Positions 34,806 to 46,360 of a stretch of DNA of 64,000 bases are shown here, one piece after another. The notes under the pieces are model-generated. The model was given only the letters and a program-made list of their open reading frames with translations. It did no database searches and had not been told where the DNA came from. The position numbers were made by a program, and so were the translations under genes. The DNA is from Rhizomys pruinosus (taxonomy: Eukaryota; Chordata; Mammalia; Rodentia; Spalacidae), in contig VZQC01003052.1 of assembly GCA_009823505.1 (NCBI GenBank), positions 1,422,327 to 1,486,326 of the forward strand, read 5' to 3'. Each line of letters starts with the position of its first letter. Within the stretch, counting starts at the first letter, position 1.

Positions 34806-37154
34806 CTTGGGGAAGGGCTATAAGGGGAGAATGCAGAAGAAACTTAACAATGCAGCTTGAGCTGCATAGAGCCACCCTTCACTGGCCACTTCGCCTGCAT
34901 TTGCACCACAGGCCTGGGACTTGTTCTGGTAGAAGTCAGCACTTCCCCTCCTCAGTATTATTAATGAACTGTAGTATCTGACTGGAGGGAATTTGGCCCA
35001 GGGCTCTCGGACTGCTCACAGGACACAAGCTTTTTCGAGGTTGGGACTTGATGGATTCTTAGTCATCTCTAGGGACATGTCTGGCCTGGCCTTCAGGAGA
35101 AGAGCAGGAAAGAGAAAGTGCCTCTCAAGGTAAGGACGTCAGCTCAGCTCTGTTGGAGGCAGTGTCTGTGGCAAGCAGCACAGGGCCAAGAACAGACTGG
35201 AGTCTCCTCCTTCAGACAGACTCAAACATTCACCTATGTCCAGTTCTTAATACTGCTCTCTGCAGCAGACTCACGGTGGGCTGTCTCAAGGTCCCTAAGC
35301 ACAGAAACATGACATCAGCAGGGGTTCTTCTCTCTTTGTTCACATTGCTTGAGACCATAATATCCTTTGGGACATTTCTTCATACAGAGAAGATAGGAAA
35401 ACCATCACCCACTGAGAAGGTATTCAGTGCATCAAATTTCATCTGTAAAATCTGACAGGTGGTTTTCATTGTATTAATGTTAGAATTCAGGAGAAATAGC
35501 TGCTTGATCTCTTCTGGAGGAGTAAATCAATTGCTACACATTTATATTTAAAGAATCCCTGCTTTAACTGTAGTGTGCAGTCTAGTCTTAGCATACAAGA
35601 GATCTTCTAAAGAATTTGCTGGATTGAGTCATAAAAAATGTGACTTAGCAGTATGGGTGACTACTATATATTCTACATTTCATCATCATCAACACCCCTT
35701 TGATAATATTGTAAAAGTTTTCCTTGACAACATGGCTTGGAGTTAATTTAGGCAAACCTCTTTAACACAGAGATAGCTTGCAGCTTCTAATAAGTTTCAG
35801 AACACTGTTGTTCCCTCTTCCCTAGAAAATTTGAGGCCAATTACTCATACAAGAGAAACTCAGGCTGGGACCACCATCTCCTTACTGGAAGATTCCAGTT
35901 CAAATCTTTGGCTTCAGACTTAAACACTTTAACACTTAAACACTTAAACGCAGTATACTCTTGGATTTTGACTTTCATAAAAAAAGTGACTCATGGGGGA
36001 GGCACTAAGCTATTTCCCCAGAATTTATCTTAAAATCTCAGTCTGGCTATGTCTCTAGGTCATTCTGCAGGGACATTTGACCAGTAAACATTTCCTTTGC
36101 TTCTGGAATCTAAGAATGCTCAGGAAGTGAGGCTTGGACCTGTCTTAACTCCAGCTGTGGAAGGGAGGCAGAATGGTGGAGACACAGTGTCACACGAGAG
36201 TCAGCCTCTCGGCTATACATGTTCTACCCAAACAAGCATAACGTGGCCCATCTTCTTGAGGTCTGAGGTGCAGTGCTGAAGGCACTGTCTGGTTCAGCAC
36301 TTTCTGAACCCATCAAAAGGCAGATGATGAGTGATTTCATCTGACCAACTCCATTCATTCACCTAACATGATATGGCGATGTTGAAGGATCCAGTCACAA
36401 CATACTGCCAGAAAGAAGCACTCACTTCCAGAACCAACTTTGAGTAGGTGATATAGGAAACATATTGGTCAGTCAGAGCTATCTGCCCTCTTTGTTTGGC
36501 AATAACCACAAAGGTAGTCTGCACTCATTTTTCTTGGTAGCTTTAGAATCTTATTGACTTGCTCTAATCAAAGATCTACCCTCTCCACAGTGATAGGAAT
36601 AGGTTGATTGGCAGTGCAAAGTCACCATTTACTGCTCCAGAGGCTCCAAAGCTTCTGCTGATAAATGGGGACAATCTGTTCCCCTCAGAGATATTCTGAC
36701 ACACAGATGAAAGGTTAATATAAAGGGCAATAAGATGTATGAACTACAAAGTGGTATTTCCAGACAAACCTATCACATTCTGACAGTCTATTGCTGTGGT
36801 AGATGATCTGAAAGTATGTTCCAAGATGGATAGGAAGAAGAAACAAGATAAAAGGCAATGATATCAAGCCTGAGAAATTCTTTCTTCTTTAGACAAATGA
36901 TAAATTTTCGGAATCTGTATCAAGGAGAAGACTGATTATATATAGTATTCAGACAATTTTCCTTTGGAAACGTTAAATCATTTAGAGACAGTCAAACAAA
37001 TCAATGATCTCGTTTCAGCATGGGTCAAATGGGTGGAATTATTTATAGTGTAAAGAATAGAGAAATGAATTTGGATAATAATTAGCATTCTTAAAAAACA
37101 GGCCAAAGACCTGTGAGATGGTCTCAATACCATAGTAAAGGAAGGAAGAAAGTG
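34806..37154. other. intronic sequence, no gene or named repeat
   Basis: A short slip-type repeat (ACACTTAAACACTTAAAC) lies near 35930-35950. No receptor exon was recognised. Confidence 0.4.
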
Positions 37155-37335
37155 ACCGGGCGTGGTGGTGCATGCCTTTAATACTAGCACTTGGGACGCA
37201 GAGGCAGGCGGATCTTTGTGAGTTCAAGGCCAGCCTGGTCTACAGAGTGAGTTCCAGGACAGCTGGAGCTACAGGGAGACCCTGTCTCAAAGAGATCAAA
37301 AAAGAAAAAAAAGGAAGAAAGAAAGAAAGAGAGAA
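37155..37335 (+). mobile_element. B1 SINE
   Basis: Sense B1: ACCGGGCGTGGTGGTGCATG, GGCAGGCGGATCTTTGTGAG, CTACAGGGAGACCCTGTCTC, then an A-rich GAAA tail. It is flanked by AAGGAAGAAAG-like copies. Confidence 0.93.
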
Positions 37336-37345
37336 AGATTGCCTA

Positions 37346-37400
37346 TTTACTTTACAAATACTGCTTTACTATTTATTTTACAAATACTGCTTTACTATTG
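37346..37400. repeat. 28-bp tandem duplication
   Basis: The core TTTACAAATACTGCTTTACT occurs twice with a 28-bp period, just after the B1 tail. Confidence 0.85.
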
Positions 37401-37793
37401 TTTAATTTTTTCCAGTGGAGCTGGTTTTTTATGCTTAAGGAACCAGAAACAGGTGACAGAAGTGGATGCTGCTTAAAAGTTGAAAGAACAGAAGTCTGTA
37501 TAGGAAATCTAAGTAGACAGACAGTAAGAACAGACACCAAGCAATAGATCTCTTAAGTTTCAGAAGAGTCTGAAAGTGAGTTCCTTCCATTAGAGGAGAG
37601 ACAGAACAGAAAAACCATAACAGAAAAACCACAACAGTGACAACTAGCGATGATTACACAATCCCTGTGTGATTACTTCAGAGTTAAACAGGCCGCACAC
37701 ATCTTCGGCTATGTGTAAGACAGCCAGTTCACTTAATTAAGTCTCCAAAGAGCCAAGTTGGGAGTGCTGTGATTGAAAGGCCCTGTCACTTAC

Positions 37794-37931
37794 TGGGACA
37801 TCTTTCTTCCTCCTCCGTTGGCTGCTCCTTCGCTGGCTTGGGTGGGCCTTTGATTTTGTATACCAAAGCACGTAGCTTTCCTGTCCAGGAAGTGTCCTCC
37901 TCCTCCTCCTCTTCTTCCTCCAAGGGAACTC
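37794..37931 (-). CDS. Ryr3: RYR3 exon h (glutamate-run exon)
   Basis: It begins with GA, completing glycine, then VPLEEEEEEEEDTSWTGK, LRALVYKIKGPPKPAKEQ and PTEEEERCP plus A. The eight glutamates come from GAG and GAA codons, with five GAG in a row, so this is a small coding triplet repeat. The stretch is an acidic and basic linker in the junctional solenoid that differs strongly between paralogs; it is a main reason for choosing RYR3. Acceptor TTGCTAG, donor GTAAGT. The downstream intron is the longest in the window, 19.8 kb. Confidence 0.94.
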
Positions 37932-38694
37932 CTAGCAAGGCACAGAACAGTGTGCAGAAAATGGAACCTTTAAGTGTTAGAAAGAGCATAAAAAAGCTAC
38001 TTCCTATTTTTCTGGGACATTTTAAAGAGATTATTGGCAGCCTCCCATGAATATTTATCTACACTCTGTCTTTTGAGAAATCGTGGAAAAAAAGATGATT
38101 TTTCTGTGTCCCAGAATATCAAATAAATCTGATCCCAATGCTTTACATTTGCTGCTCTGTGCTCAGAAGAGGCTCTAAGAGTCTCTAGAAAGACAGACTT
38201 CAACACTGATTATTTCAAATGAAAAGCTCAGCTATTTCCCATACATTAGTTGCTCAGCTATTCATGTATAAGCATCAGCAATGCCCAGAGCCACTTAGAA
38301 GCAACAGATCTGCACCGAAGCAAGGATTGGTGGCGTAGAATCTTTCAGGGAAGATACCTCCCCCATAATTTACAATAGTTAAAATAAAAAGGAATCAGAA
38401 TGTCAGGTCCTGTGGGAGTACAATATGCCAAATATTTCCACTGTAAGCAAGCTGGGTAGGTCTACACACAATCAGTCATTCCTCTTCTTTTTCCAGACAC
38501 CTCCCTGTTCCCCCTGTGTAACTCACAAAGTCTCTTCTAGGCTTTTGGTCATTTCTTCTAGGGACCTTTTCCTCTCTGACCCATGTAGTTTGGATAAAGT
38601 CACTTCTTGAACACAACTGCTACATTGGGTCAAACAGAACAGAACCTTCCAAACCCTCCCCGGCACACTGTTCTGCTGTTTCTTAGCAGCTCAC
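37932..38694. other. intron between exons g and h
   Basis: Nothing recognised apart from splice signals at its ends. Confidence 0.5.
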
Positions 38695-38797
38695 CACAGT
38701 GAACGAGAAGGTCCTCGTGGAAGTCGTACAGCTCCTCCCGGATCTCTTCTGGGCAGGGGCAGTTCTCTCCCAGTTGAAAGTTGAGAAGCATATTGAT
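38695..38797 (-). CDS. Ryr3: RYR3 exon g (34 codons plus one base)
   Basis: The exon reads [18 protein letters not shown] then [16 protein letters not shown] and leaves one base (G) of a split glycine codon. It belongs to the junctional solenoid and precedes the glutamate-rich linker. The acceptor is CCCTCACAG and the donor GTGAGC. A human copy from memory has LLLHC where this one has LLVHC, a conservative change. The gap to the next exon is only 763 bp. Confidence 0.94.
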
Positions 38798-39289
38798 CTG
38801 TGAGGGCAAAAGAAGAATGGATCGCTGCTCTTCCATGTCAGCCGGAAGAACTCGGGTTGTGTCTCAGAGGCCAGTCTTTGAAATTTTTATTTTAAACGTT
38901 TTTGGGAGCCCAGTGGGGGGGGGGGGAGGAGAGTAAAAGTGGCCAACATAGAAAGTAGCTTTCTTTTTCCTGATTCTAAAGGCAGTTTGTTAGTGACACA
39001 AAATTTGGAGACTATCCAAGAGTAGAAAATTCACCCTGAACCCACCACCCAAGGATAACTCCTGTTAATAATACCTTAGTTAAAATATTTCAACCTTAAT
39101 GTATACCCACACAGATTCAAATTGCACTCTAGGTAAACTTTCTTAAAATCCAATTTTCCATTTAATTTGTCTTGAACATTTTATTAGCATGACCTTAAAT
39201 AGTTGCAAAGTATTTCATCCTGTGGATGGCTAATAATTTATGAGAAAGTAATTTTCGGTTATGATATGCTTGCTTTTATTTTCCTTATT

Positions 39290-39312
39290 TTTTGTGAATA
39301 AATGTGTGTATG

Positions 39313-39351
<39 letters not shown>

Positions 39352-39490
39352 AATTTGGGCACATGTGAATGATGGGACCCATGTGGAGTTCAGGAGATAA
39401 CCTTAGGTGCTAGGCCTCGACTTCCCCCTCCTGCCTCTATTTCCCATCTCCCTGCATGAGTATTGGGATGGCAAAGGCTCACACTATGTA
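39290..39490 (-). mobile_element. possible B4-type SINE with (TG)n
   Basis: A (TG)n run of about 40 bp is followed by GTGGAGTTCAGGAGATAACC and CTCCCTGCATGAGTATTGGG. The SINE match is weak; the TG run is certain. Confidence 0.45.
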
Positions 39491-39494
39491 CTCA

Positions 39495-40085
39495 ACTTTT
39501 TTAAATTAAGGTTTGTGCATTTCATACAACATTTCTTTTTTTTTTTTTTTTTTTTTTTTTGAGACAGGGTCTCCCCTTTGGTCAGCTGGTCTTTTCTTAA
39601 AAAAATTAGACCACTCCCCTCCTTATCCCCCACCCCACTAGAGCTCATGCGCTCTCCCATATATGTCTTGCATCTTTTTCTCAGGCTTTTACATTTCTTT
39701 TGATACAGAAGTTTACTGTTTGGGGCAGAAGTTTACTGTTTCACTCAGTTCTTTGACCCAGTCTATTTTGTTGTTGCTGTTCCTTCCAATTTGTATCACT
39801 CCAAAATATGTATATATACACGCTACACATATATCCAAATTATGACATCTGAAAATAAACTATAGGTTAATTCCAAAACATGTCTAGGGATTTGCATTTC
39901 AACAGTATAGTTGTATGAAAGTAAAGAAACAAAGATTTACTTTACATTCCTACATTACATAGCAAGTTGATGAGTAACATCAGGTATTATATTTACTAAA
40001 AAAGAAAGAGAAGAATTATTCATCTTGCCTTACAAATAGAGATTTGGTGCTAGGATTCACAAATGAGGGATACCATACATTATTT
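39495..40085 (-). mobile_element. L1 3' UTR with a B1 scrap inserted
   Basis: Minus-strand L1 3' UTR: GTGCATTTCATACAACATTT, CAGTTCTTTGACCCAGTC, GAAAATAAACTATAGGTTAA, TTCACAAATGAGGGATACC. A T run plus GAGACAGGGTCTCCC (39537-39575) is a truncated B1 inserted within it. Confidence 0.75.
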
Positions 40086-40137
40086 ATTTGGAAGGCTCTC
40101 ATGCAGAGCTTCTATTGAAAACCTTTATAAATTTTTT

Positions 40138-40143
40138 AAATTT

Positions 40144-40183
<40 letters not shown>

Positions 40184-40334
40184 TTTTTTGGTCTTTTTGA
40201 GACAGGGTCTCCCTGTAGCCCCAGCTGTCCTGGAACTCACTCTGTACACCAGGCTGGCCTTGAACTCACAAAGAACCGCCTGCCTCTGCCTCCCAAGTGC
40301 TAGGATTAAAGGTGTGCGCCACCATGCCCGGCTT
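40138..40334 (-). mobile_element. B1 SINE with (ATTT)n tail
   Basis: About 45 bp of ATTT units then full antisense B1: GAGACAGGGTCTCCCTGTAG, CACAAAGAACCGCCTGCCTC, GTGCGCCACCATGCCCGGCT. Confidence 0.95.
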
Positions 40335-40546
40335 AAATTTATTTTTTATGTGTATGAATGTACTGTCTGCATGTAGGTTTGTGCCCCATGTCATGCAATG
40401 CTGAGGAGGTCAGAAGAGGGCATCAGATTCCTCTGGAATTGGAGTGAAAGATGGTTCTTACCTGCCATATGGGTGCTTGGGATCAAACCCAGGTCCTCTA
40501 CAAGAGCAGTTGGCATTCTTAACTGCTAGGCCATCTCTCCAGCCCC
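40335..40546 (-). mobile_element. B2 SINE
   Basis: Antisense B2 abutting the B1. It has GCTAGGCCATCTCTCCAGCC at its 5' box but no 17-bp duplication. Confidence 0.9.
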
Positions 40547-40556
40547 TGAATACCTT

Positions 40557-40776
40557 CTTTTAAAAAGTATTTATTTTATTTTTATGTGTATTGCCTGCAT
40601 GTATGTACATGCACCTGCATTGCTCAATGCCCATGGAGGTCAGAAGGGGGTGTCGGATCACCTAGAACTGGAGTTATGGATGGTTGTTAGCTGCCATGTA
40701 GGTGGTGGGAACGGAACCCAGGTCCTCTGCAAGAGCAACTAATGCTTTTAACCGCTGAGCCATCTGTCCAACTCCT
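40557..40776 (-). mobile_element. B2 SINE
   Basis: A second antisense B2: CATTGCTCAATGCCCATGGA, CCTAGAACTGGAGTTATGGA, GAGCCATCTGTCCAACTCC. More diverged than its neighbour. Confidence 0.88.
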
Positions 40777-40811
40777 AAAAACCTTTTTTGTAAGTAGGAA
40801 AAGGTATTATT

Positions 40812-40970
40812 TGCTTTTTTTGCCTCATTTTTTTGAGACAAGGTCTTCCCCCAGCCTCAGCTGTCCTGGAACTCACTTTGTAGACCAGGCTGGCCTTGAA
40901 CACACAGAGATCCACCTGCCTCTGCCTCCTGAGTGCTGGGATCAAAGGTGTGTGCCAACAAGCCCGGCTC
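40812..40970 (-). mobile_element. B1 SINE
   Basis: Antisense B1: TTTTTTTGAGACAAGGTCTT, CTTTGTAGACCAGGCTGGCC, GTGTGCCAACAAGCCCGGCT. This is the fourth SINE in a row in the same orientation. Confidence 0.92.
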
Positions 40971-41364
40971 TGGCAGAGGGATCATTTGTAACTGAATACT
41001 ATCCATGAAATAGGTTAGAAAAGTTAAATTATGGTAATTATATCAAGATAGAAAAAGTTGTTTATTAAATAAATATAAATTCTTAAACTATGTTTTCAGA
41101 GCTAGAAAATGAAGTTCTTGGCTGAAAGATCCCTTCTTTGATGGAAATGTAGGAAGCATGGCTCTACCTGCCTAAGGGGAACTGAACCAAGAGATACAAA
41201 GATGGGCCAAACTTTTCCTGCTGCATTCTCCTTCTACTGAAGGCCTTTCTCAAAGGAGAGGCCAGCTGACATTGCTCAATTTGTGAACGCCATGAGATTA
41301 ATCTTAGTCCTACCTTCTTTTTTGCACTTGGTTATGTTCCTTAAGGAGCCTTCCCCATTACTTT

Positions 41365-41610
41365 TTTTTAATTAATTTTATTTATTTCTGTATGTGTATG
41401 AATGTACTGTCTGCATGCAAGTTTGTGCACCCGTGTCGTGCAATGCCGCGGAGGTCAGAAGGGGGCGTTGGATTCCCCTGGAACTGGAGTTCTCCTGGAA
41501 TTGGAGTTTCAGACGGTTCTCGGCCGCCATGTGGGTGCTGGGGATCGAACCCGGGTCCTCTGTAAGAGTGGTCGGCGCTCTTAACCGCTAGGCCATCTCT
41601 CCAGCCCCCC
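41365..41610 (-). mobile_element. B2 SINE with 17-bp internal duplication, least diverged
   Basis: Antisense B2 with many CG pairs kept (CCCGTGTCGTGCAATGCCGC, CGGCCGCCATGTGGG, GATCGAACCCGGGTCC). The duplicated units are 41477-41493 and 41494-41510. Intact CpGs suggest that it is the youngest SINE in the window. Confidence 0.95.
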
Positions 41611-41621
41611 TCCCCATTACT

Positions 41622-41762
41622 TTTTGTTTGTTGGTTTGAGATGGGGTCTTCCTGTAGCCCCAGCTGGCCTAAAACTCTCTATATAGACCAGGCTGACCTT
41701 GATTTAACAGGGATCTGCCTGCCTCTCCTTCCAAGTGCTGGCCTTAAAGGCACACACCTGGC
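41622..41762 (-). mobile_element. B1 SINE, diverged
   Basis: GAGATGGGGTCTTCCTGTAG, AGACCAGGCTGACCTTGATT, CAAGTGCTGGCCTTAAAGGC. The 5' end is trimmed. Confidence 0.85.
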
Positions 41763-41989
41763 TGCCTTTAATACTTTCTGGAAGTGAGGATTATAGTCTT
41801 TATTTTCTCATTAGAGGTTATAAAAGAACAACACCTTTAAAGATTCTGAGATCCGACACGCTCAATGACTTTTCTCACATTGTAGAATTGTATATAGGTG
41901 CTATGTGCATACCTAAAAGCAAACTACTCTGCAGAATTTATTGGCTTATGCCCAGTTTGGTTGGCTTATTTGCTTTCTGCCTGAGTGTA

Positions 41990-42175
41990 TTTTGTTGTTG
42001 TTGTTTGTTTGTTTGTTTGTTTGTTTTTGGTCTTTTTTAGACAGGGTCTCCCTTTAGTCCCAGCTGGCCTGGAGCTTTCTATGTAGACCAGGCTGGCCTT
42101 GAACTCACAGAGATCCTCCTGCCTCTGCCTCCCAAGTGTGCTAGGATTAAAGGTATGGGCCACCGTGCCTGGCTA
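41990..42175 (-). mobile_element. B1 SINE with (TTTG)n tail
   Basis: TTG and TTTG units, then TAGACAGGGTCTCCCTTTAG, CAGGCTGGCCTTGAACTCAC, AGGTATGGGCCACCGTGCC. Confidence 0.93.
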
Positions 42176-42724
42176 ACAGGAATGCATTTTTTAAAACTGT
42201 GTTTGCTCTTCATTTTTTTCAATCACTTTTACTGGAACATATTCAATTTCAATAAAAGACAAATTATTTTAAACAGCCTCTAATTTTTATACATTCTGTT
42301 TTCCAAGTGATTCTGCATTGTTAACCTCTGATGTTAGTTTAGGAGTAAGGCCATGAAATGTGGCTTGTTTAATTCCTTAAGCGACTCTATATTCAAGAAT
42401 CAGTGGATCTACGCACTGTGGAATAATGTGAGTTACAGCATTTCTGTGTTTAGAAGACTGAGGGAGGGAGAGAGGACATAACAGAGGTCCTAGGATGGCA
42501 GAAGGGAAAGTCTGAAGTTACAGTGGGAAAAAGAATATGAGATTCAACATTTTCCTTCCAGAAGTCTGGACTATGTTGGATGAATAACTGTGGTTGGTGT
42601 TGGCTGGGTTAAAGAGATTTTAGAAGACATGTGAACTCCATTTACAGAGCCAGGAACTGAAGGTCACAGAAGAAGGCATGAGGGTACAGCTATCTCTAAC
42701 ACCAAAACTAGTGGCAGCTCAGGT

Positions 42725-42885
42725 AATATTTACAGAATTCTTACTCAATGGAAGGTGTCATGCTAAGCAGTCAAAATAAGTTATCTCATGGTATTCTCAT
42801 AAGAACTATGAGTCAGAAATATAAACATTCCCCATACATAGCAGAAAAATTGAGACAGGTCATGAACGACCTGGTGTTGGTCTTT
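42725..42885 (-). mobile_element. MIR element, diverged
   Basis: AATTCTTACTCAATGGAAGG, TATCTCATGGTATTCTCAT and AAAATTGAGACAGGTCATG follow the reverse MIR order. Confidence 0.5.
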
Positions 42886-43754
42886 GAAGCCTATACCAGT
42901 GTTTGAAATCACTATGTTATTATTCACAAGTGTATGAGAGAGTAGTCCTGCTCATACCCACCACCATTCTAAAAGTAGCCTGTAACACTGGTAAAGTCCT
43001 CAAGAGTAACTCTTGGACAGTAACTGGAGAAAGAGCATACTCATTCATGTGTTGGACATAGCACAATGATCTATTTTGGCCAATCCCAAGGGCCCTCTCA
43101 TTTTGCAATTAGAGAGAAGATTACCTTTGCCTCCTCTTTAGCAAGGCAGTATCACTCGAGTGAGTCTTTCAAAAGCTAAGATATGTGGTCCATTTGTAAG
43201 CTAATATAAATATCTACATCCCATAAAATAGGTTGGGAAAGTAATTAGATGAAGTTGTAGTTAAGCTATTAGTATAAAATAGTGGTAATTATATTGATAG
43301 CAATGAATATGGTACTTATTAAATATATATAAGATCAAAGATGTGGTTTGAAAGACAGAGAACTGATCTCTTCACTGCAACAGCTATATTCTTTTGGAAC
43401 ACTTAGGGAGCAATGGCCAGCTAGCCTGGAGACTGGAGGTGCTGCTGAGTGGAGATAAATGACAACTATTATTCCAGGAGATGCCACACCCTCATATGGA
43501 CTCTTCTCAAAGAAGCCCTCCACCTCAGCAGAACAACCACAGGTGGGGTCTACAAAGAGCTAAGATAATACATTCTAAAAAATGACTCATGATGAGTGCT
43601 GTATTCCAGGCTTCGTAGAGCTAGGGAGGCCAATTAATAGCCACTGGTCACAGGGTCTTGGGCACATTAGGTGAGGAAGGCTAGGTCCCAACTCTCATAA
43701 TCACAAGCCAGAGCAGAGCAATTACATTTTTCCTGTCTCTGACAGAAAGATTGT
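42886..43754. other. intronic sequence, nothing recognised
   Basis: No coding match and no repeat named. Confidence 0.4.
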
Positions 43755-43979
43755 GACTTTTTAAAAAATATATTTTTATGTGTATGAGTGTTATGCCTGA
43801 GTGTATGTTAGTGCATCAGTGCTGTACAGTGCCCACAGAGGACAGAAGAGGGCACTGGATCTTATGGAACTGAAGTTACAGATGGTTGTTAGCCGCCATG
43901 TGGATGTTGGGATTTGAAATGGGGTCTTTTGCAAGAACAGCCAGTGCTCTTACCTACTAAGTCATCTCTCTAGCCCCTG
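43755..43979 (-). mobile_element. B2 SINE
   Basis: Antisense B2: GAGGACAGAAGAGGGCACTG, GTTAGCCGCCATGTGGATG, AAGTCATCTCTCTAGCCCC. It lies about 340 bp past the exon f donor. Confidence 0.88.
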
Positions 43980-44322
43980 AGCAGTAGTGACTTTTGGCAG
44001 GATTAGATTATGGATTGTGGCTGAGGTGTTATTTGAACCCCAATAGTGGTATGGTTTTCCATTCATTAGTAAAGCCATACATAAGGGAGGGAAGGGGATG
44101 GCGGAAGCCCTGCCCTCTGCTCAGTTTAGAAAGAGTCATTTTCCTGGCCAAGATAATTGGCACGCACTCCTCGGTCATCACTTGCTTAGGACTCAGCATC
44201 TTTCTTGGTGCTGGGTGCATTGTTTGGGTTTCTGTTGAAGATATCATAAAGGTTTCATGTGTCTTGTCCTGGAATTTCTAGCTATTCCACAGGAATCAGA
44301 TGGCAGCTCCGGATGGACTCAC

Positions 44323-44523
44323 CTGCTCCTGGGGTGGTGAGCGGAACTCCCGGGTCTTGCGGGCAGTCAGGGCTGCGGACATGTTGAGAGCCTGCATAAG
44401 TTCATTGTATCGGAACTTCTGATTTGCTTGCAGCTTGGACACATAAATGTCACCAAATGCCACAATAGCCTCCACTCGGTGCTGCAGCTCACAGTCACAG
44501 AGATAGCTAAGGAGCTCACACAT
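44323..44523 (-). CDS. Ryr3: RYR3 exon f (67 codons)
   Basis: An in-phase exon of exactly 67 codons. It reads [56 protein letters not shown] and ends [10 protein letters not shown]. This is a strongly conserved helical part of the junctional solenoid. The acceptor is CTCCTTGCAG and the donor GTGAGT, a full consensus. It follows a 1.8-kb intron and precedes a 5.5-kb intron packed with SINEs. Both ends are phase 0, so it is a symmetric exon. Confidence 0.95.
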
Positions 44524-45052
44524 CTGCAAGGAGAGTATACGCGGACAAGGCTTATATATATAAGATACTCTGTGCACAGTGGTGGAGCTGCCGGCACTAC
44601 ACTTTGTAGACGGCAGCGAGGAGCCTCAGGCAAGTGTAATGCTTCATACACTGTCACACAGTAACCATGAAGCTACTGAACCCAAGTCTGACTAAATCCA
44701 GGATGTGGATTTCAACCATTAAGGGAATGAGAGAGAAAAGCAGGATATCTAAGAACATGCTTTGCCAGGAAGCTCTGTACAAAACCCAGCACCCAACTGC
44801 TGATGTGAGCTTTGTTTTCCTGTCTGATACCTCACAGCCGTCAAGCTTGGAAAACTGAGACCCTTCTCCTTAGCCCTGCTTTTCCGCATGTCTGTTCACC
44901 TATGCGGTTCATCTCTGATCGGTTCTTTTGTTATAATGATCTTATTCTGTAAATTTAAGTTGTTTCTTAAAATAAATGTTGAAACTAGGTGTGAGAAAAC
45001 TATAAAAGATGGGAGAATCATGAAAACCTAGAAGTGTGTTGTGTTCCTGCTA

Positions 45053-45238
45053 CAGTCGCGCCTCACTTAGTGACAAGGATATCTTCCGAGACATCCATTA
45101 TCAATCGGGTGACTTCATCACTGTGAAAACATCATAAGCTAAGATGATTATTCTGTTATAAAGGGATATCATCTTATGAAGCACTGTCACACATGTGGTA
45201 CATCATCAACTGAAGCATCACCATGTACCACATGACTG
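45053..45238. mobile_element. short DNA-transposon-like element (MITE-like)
   Basis: The ends are CAGTCGCGCCTCACTTAGTG at the left and, reversed, CAGTCATGTGGTACATGGTG at the right, imperfect terminal inverted repeats. Inner bases (ACATCATAAGCTAAGATG, CATCTTATGAAGCACTGTCA) also pair in part. It recalls ancient mammalian cut-and-paste elements with CAGT termini; I cannot name the family. Confidence 0.5.
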
Positions 45239-46360
45239 GAACTCTACAAACTGATGGTTACTTTAAGGTCTCCAAACTGGCAATCATAAGTCCAAAGGTT
45301 ACGTATGAAAAGAAGGAACCCAAGTACCAACCAGGGATTCATATTAAAGAAAAGAAAAGGTTTGGGCTCTATATTACAATAGCATACTCATATGTTTTGA
45401 TAAATGCTTAGGGATGTACGTTTCTGTAATTTGTTACATTTCTCCTTTATAGTCAATATCTTGATGAATTGAACACCTACAAATCCTATTACATCAGAAA
45501 ATAAACTTTTATTACAGGTTACTTCACTATAATGCATTTTATGAGAAAGCATATTTCATGTATTTTATGAGAATATATTTAGCATTATATTTTTATATCA
45601 TTTAAATTTTAAGAGAATAAAGCTCAGGCCCTGGACTGGCCATGACTTGGTGAATTCATACCCCTAGCAAGCAGCACAGGAGCAGGCGTGGCTCTGGGAA
45701 AGGCTGACCCAGGCTCACTGGGCTGCTCTCTTCAACTTCATGCCTCTTTTTCTCACCATTCAGAACACAAAAGTTATCAGCCTTAGCATGTCTCATGACT
45801 CATGCTAGCTTCTATGAAGGAAAACTGTTGTAGTCAGTGTCAAGGGCTCCCGGGTGGAACCAGGGGTAGCTCTAGGAGCATGACCCTCTTCCTCAGTTTG
45901 GGTAGCAGTTATGTGAATGCTGGGTTAACAGGGCCACAGTGTATTAGTGAAAGAATGTAGCCCAGTGGGAGCAGGTGAGGGTGTGATGGTCCCATGAGCC
46001 AATTCTCTTGAGTTACTTTCATTAGAGTCAAAGTCTCATCTCCTTTGGAAAATAGCTATCTCTCAAATAATCACCTGGGTCCCAAAGACTCAGAGATAAG
46101 GCAAAACCCACGCTGGTAATGCAACTTCTACACCAAGGTTAAACATTTCAAAATCTTGCTGACAAAGGTTGGCATTTTCATTTTGGCTTGGGGAGGCTTG
46201 GGGAGTGCAGTGTTCTACACTTAAAAGAAACATCACCCAGAAGCTCTCCAAGCACCTCTACTTGATACTTTCTTGAGTAGAGCCAGGGGCCACGCCATAG
46301 ACCCTCACACCCAGGCTTTCCTCTCTCCCCCCCAGGCATGTGTTCGGCTCCCAGAGTTAC
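45239..46360. other. intron between exons e and f, remaining part
   Basis: AT-rich, nothing recognised except the exon e donor at the right edge. Confidence 0.45.
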
